NCBI RefSeq assembly: GCF_033843645.1
Contig: NZ_JAWXVZ010000003.1
Span: 62,001-126,000, forward strand
From: Pseudovibrio zosterae
GTDB taxonomy: Bacteria > Pseudomonadota > Alphaproteobacteria > Rhizobiales > Stappiaceae
Length of the DNA stretch: 64,000 nt
Direction: 5' to 3'
Shown here: positions 59,869 to 64,000 of the stretch, one piece after another
How the letters are laid out: each line of letters starts with the position of its first letter
Numbering within the stretch: the stretch's first letter is position 1
Translations under genes and position numbers: made by a program
Notes under the pieces: generated by a model
What the model saw: only the letters and a program-made list of their open reading frames with translations
Database searches by the model: none
Told to the model about the DNA's origin: nothing

Positions 59869-61490
59869 CCCATGTCGCCGCCACCCATTGGAGGCATTGG
59901 GGAGTCCTTCTTAGGAAGTTCGCCAACCATTGCTTCTGTGGTGATCAGCAGGCCGGAAACGGATGCTGCATCCTGCAGAGCTGTACGAACAACCTTGGTT
60001 GGGTCGATGATGCCGGCCTCAACCATGTTCACGTACTCTTCGGTCTGAGCATTGAAGCCGAAGTTGCCGTCGGTGTTTTCCATAACCTTGCCAACTACGA
60101 TGGAGCCTTCAACACCAGCGTTTTCAGCGATCTGACGGATTGGAGCTTCCAGAGCGCGCAGAACGATCTTGATACCAGCTTCAATGTCAGCGTTGTCGGA
60201 ATGCAGCTTTGCAACAGCATCCTTCGCACGCAGAAGAGCGGTACCACCACCTGGTACGATGCCTTCTTCAACCGCTGCGCGGGTTGCGTTCAGAGCATCG
60301 TCGATGCGGTCCTTGCGCTCCTTAACTTCGATTTCGGTTGCACCGCCAACGCGGATAACTGCAACACCGCCAGCAAGCTTTGCAAGACGCTCCTGCAGCT
60401 TTTCGCGGTCGTAATCGGAAGTGGTTTCTTCGATCTGAGCCTTGATCTGAGCAACGCGTGCTTCGATGTCGCCCTTGTCGCCAGCGCCGTCAACGATGGT
60501 GGTGTTTTCCTTGGAGATGTTTACCTTCTCAGCAGTGCCCAGCATGTCGATGGTGACGTTTTCCAGCTTGATGCCCAGATCTTCAGAGATCACGGTACCA
60601 CCGGTCAGGATCGCGATGTCTTCGAGCATTGCCTTGCGGCGGTCGCCGAAGCCAGGAGCCTTTACAGCAGCAATCTTCAGGCCGCCGCGCAGCTTGTTGA
60701 CAACCAGAGTTGCCAGAGCTTCACCTTCAACGTCTTCTGCAATGATGAGCAGAGGACGGGAAGACTGAACAGCGCTTTCAAGGATTGGAAGCAGAGGCTG
60801 AAGGTTGGAAAGCTTCTTCTCGTGGAGAAGGATCAGTGGCTTTTCCAGGTCAGCGATCATCTTTTCAGCGTTGGTTACGAAGTATGGAGACAGGTAACCA
60901 CGGTCGAACTGCATGCCTTCTACGACTTCCAGTTCGGTTTCCAGAGACTTGGCTTCTTCTACGGTGATAACACCTTCGTTGCCAACGCGCTGCATTGCTT
61001 CTGCAATGTCTTTACCAACCTGCTCGTCGCCGTTAGCGGAGATGGTGCCAACCTGAGCAACTTCGTCAGAAGTGGAGATCGCCTTGGAGCGTGCTTCCAG
61101 ATCTGCAACAGCTGCAGCAGCAGCCAGATCAACGCCGCGCTTCAGGTCCATTGGGTTCATGCCAGCCGCAACAGCCTTGGCACCTTCCTTGACGATTGCC
61201 TGAGCCAGAACGGTTGCAGTTGTTGTACCATCACCAGCGATGTCGTTGGTCTTGGAAGCAACTTCACGCACCATCTGTGCGCCCATGTTTTCGAACTTGT
61301 CTTCCAGTTCGATTTCCTTCGCCACGGAAACACCATCCTTGGTGATGCGTGGTGCGCCGAAGGACTTGTCCAGAACAACGTTACGGCCCTTAGGACCGAG
61401 CGTTACCTTTACAGCGTTTGCGAGGATGTCTACGCCCTTGAGCATCTTGTCGCGGGCTTCGGAACCAAACTTGACTTCTTTAGCAGCCAT
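59844..61490 (-). CDS. groL: Chaperonin GroEL (60 kDa)
   Basis: ATP-driven folding chamber, 548 residues. It begins MAAKEVKFGSEARDKMLKGV, has the nucleotide-binding GDGTTTATVLAQ segment and the hinge and apical domains in full, and ends with the GGM repeat tail (GGDMGGMGGMGF). It is cotranscribed with groES, 65 nt upstream, under a CIRCE element. Its last codons and terminator are repeated in tandem downstream. Confidence 0.98.
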   Translation of the reverse strand: MAAKEVKFGSEARDKMLKGVDILANAVKVTLGPKGRNVVLDKSFGAPRITKDGVSVAKEIELEDKFENMGAQMVREVASKTNDIAGDGTTTATVLAQAIVKEGAKAVAAGMNPMDLKRGVDLAAAAAVADLEARSKAISTSDEVAQVGTISANGDEQVGKDIAEAMQRVGNEGVITVEEAKSLETELEVVEGMQFDRGYLSPYFVTNAEKMIADLEKPLILLHEKKLSNLQPLLPILESAVQSSRPLLIIAEDVEGEALATLVVNKLRGGLKIAAVKAPGFGDRRKAMLEDIAILTGGTVISEDLGIKLENVTIDMLGTAEKVNISKENTTIVDGAGDKGDIEARVAQIKAQIEETTSDYDREKLQERLAKLAGGVAVIRVGGATEIEVKERKDRIDDALNATRAAVEEGIVPGGGTALLRAKDAVAKLHSDNADIEAGIKIVLRALEAPIRQIAENAGVEGSIVVGKVMENTDGNFGFNAQTEEYVNMVEAGIIDPTKVVRTALQDAASVSGLLITTEAMVGELPKKDSPMPPMGGGDMGGMGGMGF

Positions 61491-61555
61491 CAGTCTTGTC
61501 TCACTCTAAAATTCGTTGAAATTGAAGGATTTGGATCGGACAAATGGGGGGCGAA

Positions 61556-61843
61556 TTACGCCACTACGCCCATGATGTCGGATTCCTTCATGATCAGCAG
61601 ATCTTCACCGTCGATCTTGACTTCGGTGCCGGACCACTTGCCGAACAGAACGCGATCACCAGCCTTAACGTCGAGAGCGATCAGCTCACCGTTATCCTTG
61701 CGTGCGCCTGGGCCTACTGCAAGAATCTCGCCTTCCTGAGGCTTTTCCTTAGCGGTGTCTGGGATGATGATGCCACCAGCAGTCTTTTCTTCAGACTCGA
61801 TGCGGCGAACGACTACGCGGTCGTGTAGCGGACGAAACTTCAT
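61556..61843 (-). CDS. groS: Co-chaperonin GroES (10 kDa)
   Basis: The lid of the GroEL chamber, 95 residues, starting MKFRPLHDRVVVRRIESEEK; the mobile loop is EEKTAGGIIIPDTAKEKPQE and the GPGARKDNGELIALDVKAGD part follows. The ATG at 61843 is preceded by AGGAAG; an upstream in-frame ATG would add six non-conserved residues. First gene of the groESL operon. Confidence 0.97.
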   Translation of the reverse strand: MKFRPLHDRVVVRRIESEEKTAGGIIIPDTAKEKPQEGEILAVGPGARKDNGELIALDVKAGDRVLFGKWSGTEVKIDGEDLLIMKESDIMGVVA

Positions 61844-61922
61844 CTTGGTTCTTCCTCTCATGCGGGGCGTCCCTCTTAGGCAACGCCGGAACGCAACTGT
61901 GAAACTTGTGTTTTGAGAGTTC

Positions 61923-61938
61923 GCGGAGCGAGCTCCGC
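61923..61938 (-). promoter_or_regulatory. Hairpin in the groESL leader
   Basis: GCGGAGC-GA-GCTCCGC lies in the untranslated leader, directly after the CIRCE element. Confidence 0.4.
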
Positions 61939-61943
61939 AGCAA

Positions 61944-61970
61944 TTAGCACTCCCTCATGCAGAGTGCTAA
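61944..61970 (-). promoter_or_regulatory. CIRCE element (HrcA operator)
   Basis: TTAGCACTC-N9-GAGTGCTAA is a perfect CIRCE sequence. It starts about 12 nt after the predicted -10 hexamer, so HrcA binding would block groESL transcription; heat relieves this. hrcA itself is not in the window. Confidence 0.95.
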
Positions 61971-61981
61971 CAGCCAATGCG

Positions 61982-62010
61982 GATGTAGTTTTAGGGCACG
62001 TCAGTGTCAA
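61982..62010 (-). promoter_or_regulatory. groESL promoter
   Basis: On the minus strand TTGACA (-35) and TACATC (-10) are 17 nt apart, directly before CIRCE. The CTTGAC context could also be read by RpoH. Confidence 0.65.
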
Positions 62011-62106
62011 GAACGCTTCCGGAAAATTTTTAAAATAATCGCGCAAGTGCGCGGGCCGGAATGGACACCGAGGTTGAGGGAATGTGCGCTTCAAACGTGA
62101 CAAAAC

Positions 62107-62120
62107 CGTGATGCATCACG
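62107..62120. promoter_or_regulatory. Perfect palindrome CGTGATGCATCACG
   Basis: A 14-bp palindrome lies between the end of the exported unknown gene and the groESL promoter. It might be an operator or a weak terminator; no T-tract follows on either strand. Confidence 0.3.
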
Positions 62121-62168
62121 AAAATTGCGTAGATGCACCACCTTAGATTCAACGGGGGACGGTTTGGG

Positions 62169-62744
62169 TTATTCTACTGGGCCATTCATGGAGAATGGCA
62201 GTTCGAAGGACCCGGTTTTGTTGGAGTTCAGGTCGTTGATTCGAACCATGAGTGTGTAGTCACCTTCTTGCAGACCCTGCAGGCCGAATTGGAGTGACGT
62301 CTGGAACTCGTGTACCCGTTTGCGGCTGCTGTTTTGCAGTTGCGCGAAATCTTTCTGAGAAGCGAGGATTTGACCGGTCATGTTGCGCAGCTCAAAATCA
62401 ACGCTAAGGTTGATGTTATAGGCGCCATCTGCCTCGCGAAATGCGTAGCCGACAGGTTCAGCGTAAACGATGATTGGCTCATTCTGATCGAAGACCGCTG
62501 CGTCAACGGGATCAAAATCGCCGTATCCTTGCGCCGCGGCCTTTGCAAAGGTCTTTTCAGTAAAGCTGAGGGGGGATTGGTCCCACGCGTTTTGGAACAC
62601 CTGCTGCGCGCTCGCTAAGCTGTTAGATGGCTCAGTGCCTGCGGTCTCGGAAGCTTGAGCCGGACTCAAGGCAAGCATGGCCAACAGTGCGGGCACAGCC
62701 GCATACTTCACAGTGTTCTTTTTTGCTACCAGGTCGCGTGGCAT
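62169..62744 (-). CDS. Exported protein of unknown function, 191 residues
   Basis: No family is recognised with certainty. The N-terminus has a signal-peptide-like hydrophobic stretch (AAVPALLAMLALSPAQA). The mature part has a helical first half and a beta-rich second half with EPIIVYAEPVGYAFRE and GLQEGDYTLMVRINDLNSNK, like an immunoglobulin-type or C2-like sandwich ending in PFSMNG. Periplasmic location is likely. It lies between groESL and a sigma-54 regulator gene on the same strand. Confidence 0.75.
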   Translation of the reverse strand: MPRDLVAKKNTVKYAAVPALLAMLALSPAQASETAGTEPSNSLASAQQVFQNAWDQSPLSFTEKTFAKAAAQGYGDFDPVDAAVFDQNEPIIVYAEPVGYAFREADGAYNINLSVDFELRNMTGQILASQKDFAQLQNSSRKRVHEFQTSLQFGLQGLQEGDYTLMVRINDLNSNKTGSFELPFSMNGPVE

Positions 62745-62866
62745 CCCTAAGCCCCCTTAAAACCAACGGCGTCGGTTTTGAATAGTCTTGGGCGGTGCAT
62801 ATACCGCTTAAACCTAGACAGCACAATAACCTAGGACAATTTGAAGGGCTTAGGTGGGAGGGGTGG

Positions 62867-64000
62867 TTAACAGGCCTGACGTTCAGCCCACGATTGTTTT
62901 TTGCGATAAATGGTTGAAGGGCTGATTTCCAGAGCTGCGGCAGCCTGTGCGATGTTGCCTTCAAAAACGGCGAGTGCGTTTTCAATGATGCGCTTTTCCT
63001 GCGACCAGAGCGGCTCAACTGAGCTGAACCGTTCAGATATGGTTTTGCGCATGTCGAGCGGGTCATCTAGCGGCGTAAAACCAACCTTTTCAGCAGGGCG
63101 AAGGTGCGCGGGCAGCATGTCCGCCGTAACTGCCAGACTGTCGTGCATGACGGTAATCTGGCGGATCGTGTTTTCCAGCTCGCGTACATTCCCCGGCCAG
63201 TTATAGGCCCGCATCAGTGCCTCCGCATCGGCCGTGAAGCCTTGAAAGCGCTTGCTTTCTTCGCCTGCAGAGCGGAGCAGGAAGGTTTTTGCAAGCTCAA
63301 TCACATCGTCCTGGCGCTCACGGAGAGGCGGAAGGTGGATCGGCAAGACATGGAGGCGATAGAACAGATCTTCCCGAAAACGGCCTTCATGAACTTCAAC
63401 AAGCGGGTTGCGGTTGGTTGCGCAGATAATGCGCACATCCACCTTGCGAAGAGAGGTTTCTCCAACGCGCTGATAAGTCCCGGTTTGCAGGAAGCGCAAC
63501 AGCTTGGTTTGCAGCTTCAGATCCAACTCACCGATTTCATCCAGAAATAGAGTGCCGCCATCGGCCAGTTCAGCTGCACCTCGGCGATTTTCAGTCGCGC
63601 CAGTGAAAGCGCCGCGAACATGGCCGAAAATTTCGCTTTCCATAAGCTCGTGAGGAATGGCAGCGCAATTGATGGCGATGAAAGGCTTGGAGCTGCGCGG
63701 AGATCGGTTGTGAAGGGCTTGGGCTGCCAGCTCTTTGCCCGTGCCGGACTCTCCGGTAATGAACACAGGCGCTGAGGAGCCAGCCATTTTCGTAATCTGG
63801 TCGTAGACCGCTCTCATGGTGTCACAGGAGCCAACAAAACGCTCAAAACGACATTCTGAGACTTGCGGTACCTTGGAAGCCGGTGGAGCAGGGCGTTTCG
63901 CCGGCGCGGACTTGCGTCGCCGCCTGGTGGACAGGTGCGCCTCCAGCTTGTCGGAAAGCGCCTTTTGCGAAAACGGCTTGATGATGAAATCGTGAGCGCC
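62867..64000 (-). CDS. Sigma-54-dependent response regulator (5' end outside window)
   Basis: The reading frame continues past the right edge. Visible are the end of a receiver domain (GAHDFIIKPFSQKALSDKLE), a basic linker, the AAA+ domain with Walker A GESGTGKE, the sigma-54 contact loop GAFTGA, Walker B GTLFLDEIGE and the arginine finger region FREDLFYRLHVLPI, then a Fis-type HTH (GNIAQAAAALEISPSTIYRK). The order is that of LuxO/NtrC-type regulators. It would activate sigma-54 promoters after phosphorylation by an unseen histidine kinase. Confidence 0.92.
   Translation of the reverse strand, partial: GAHDFIIKPFSQKALSDKLEAHLSTRRRRKSAPAKRPAPPASKVPQVSECRFERFVGSCDTMRAVYDQITKMAGSSAPVFITGESGTGKELAAQALHNRSPRSSKPFIAINCAAIPHELMESEIFGHVRGAFTGATENRRGAAELADGGTLFLDEIGELDLKLQTKLLRFLQTGTYQRVGETSLRKVDVRIICATNRNPLVEVHEGRFREDLFYRLHVLPIHLPPLRERQDDVIELAKTFLLRSAGEESKRFQGFTADAEALMRAYNWPGNVRELENTIRQITVMHDSLAVTADMLPAHLRPAEKVGFTPLDDPLDMRKTISERFSSVEPLWSQEKRIIENALAVFEGNIAQAAAALEISPSTIYRKKQSWAERQAC

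Noticed and set aside
60201..61739. Long open frame antisense to groEL and groES (512 codons)
   Set aside because: Its sequence mirrors the strongly biased codon use of groEL; the sense protein is certain and no antisense family is seen.

Overview
The window reads as chromosomal DNA of an alphaproteobacterium, most likely a marine Hyphomicrobiales-type organism (Stappiaceae-like; the family is inference). Pointers are the hisS-hisZ-hisG block, a CIRCE-controlled groESL operon, a DUF1127 gene, TRAP and ABC uptake systems, CydA with a short Q-loop followed by a DUF2474 peptide, a Pat-like acyl-CoA synthetase/GNAT fusion, and a moderately GC-rich housekeeping composition. I see no tRNA, rRNA, CRISPR array, transposase or prophage. 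Most of the sequence is ordinary, tightly packed chromosome.

Layout. 0-4 kb: 3' part of a GH42 beta-galactosidase, then gmd-fcl for GDP-L-fucose. 4-7 kb: cytochrome bd oxidase (cydAB plus a small DUF2474 membrane peptide) and a DUF805 protein. 7-10 kb: ferrous iron uptake feoA-feoB-feoC behind a compound operator with a Fur-like palindrome abutting a perfect FNR/FixK box. 10-17 kb: an APH/AAA kinase fusion, a TPP enzyme, an acyl-CoA synthetase/GNAT fusion and a tandem universal stress protein with its own perfect FNR/FixK box. 17.6-20.8 kb: dctPQM TRAP transporter. 20.9-28 kb: xseA, rsmE, a membrane class III adenylate cyclase, an unknown protein, and two paralogous LysR regulators flanking a DUF1127 gene. 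28-34 kb: DMT exporter, conserved unknown with an Ada-like Cys motif, Na/Pi symporter, amino-acid ABC binding protein plus permease (no ATPase gene nearby), fba.

34-41 kb is a glycolate oxidation locus: glcDEF with a divergent LysR, a cytochrome c and a LutA-like protein that has lost its second cysteine-rich motif. 41-48 kb: a DUF1796 protein, an L,D-transpeptidase, a CheZ phosphatase outside any chemotaxis cluster, tag, and hisG-hisZ-hisS. 48.3-51.9 kb is the best candidate for something undescribed: a GT2-GtrA polyprenyl-phosphate glycosyltransferase, a GT39 transferase and a ChbG/HpnK-fold protein in which the metal-binding residues are replaced. 52-54 kb: a Crp-type regulator behind a CRP-like site, then a small globin-like protein lacking the expected proximal histidine and a thioesterase. 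54-59 kb: a CurA-like reductase with divergent LysR, msrA, an unrecognised 336-residue protein with a leader hairpin, and an atypical SDR. 59.4-62 kb: groESL, whose 3' end with its terminator is followed by three more tandem 126-bp copies. The window closes with an exported unknown protein and the C-terminal part of a sigma-54 response regulator.

Common threads are oxygen limitation (bd oxidase, FNR boxes at feo and usp), cAMP signalling (cyclase, Crp-like protein, CRP-like site) and uptake and oxidation of small organic acids (TRAP, glcDEF). All functions are read from motifs and context; no searches were run.
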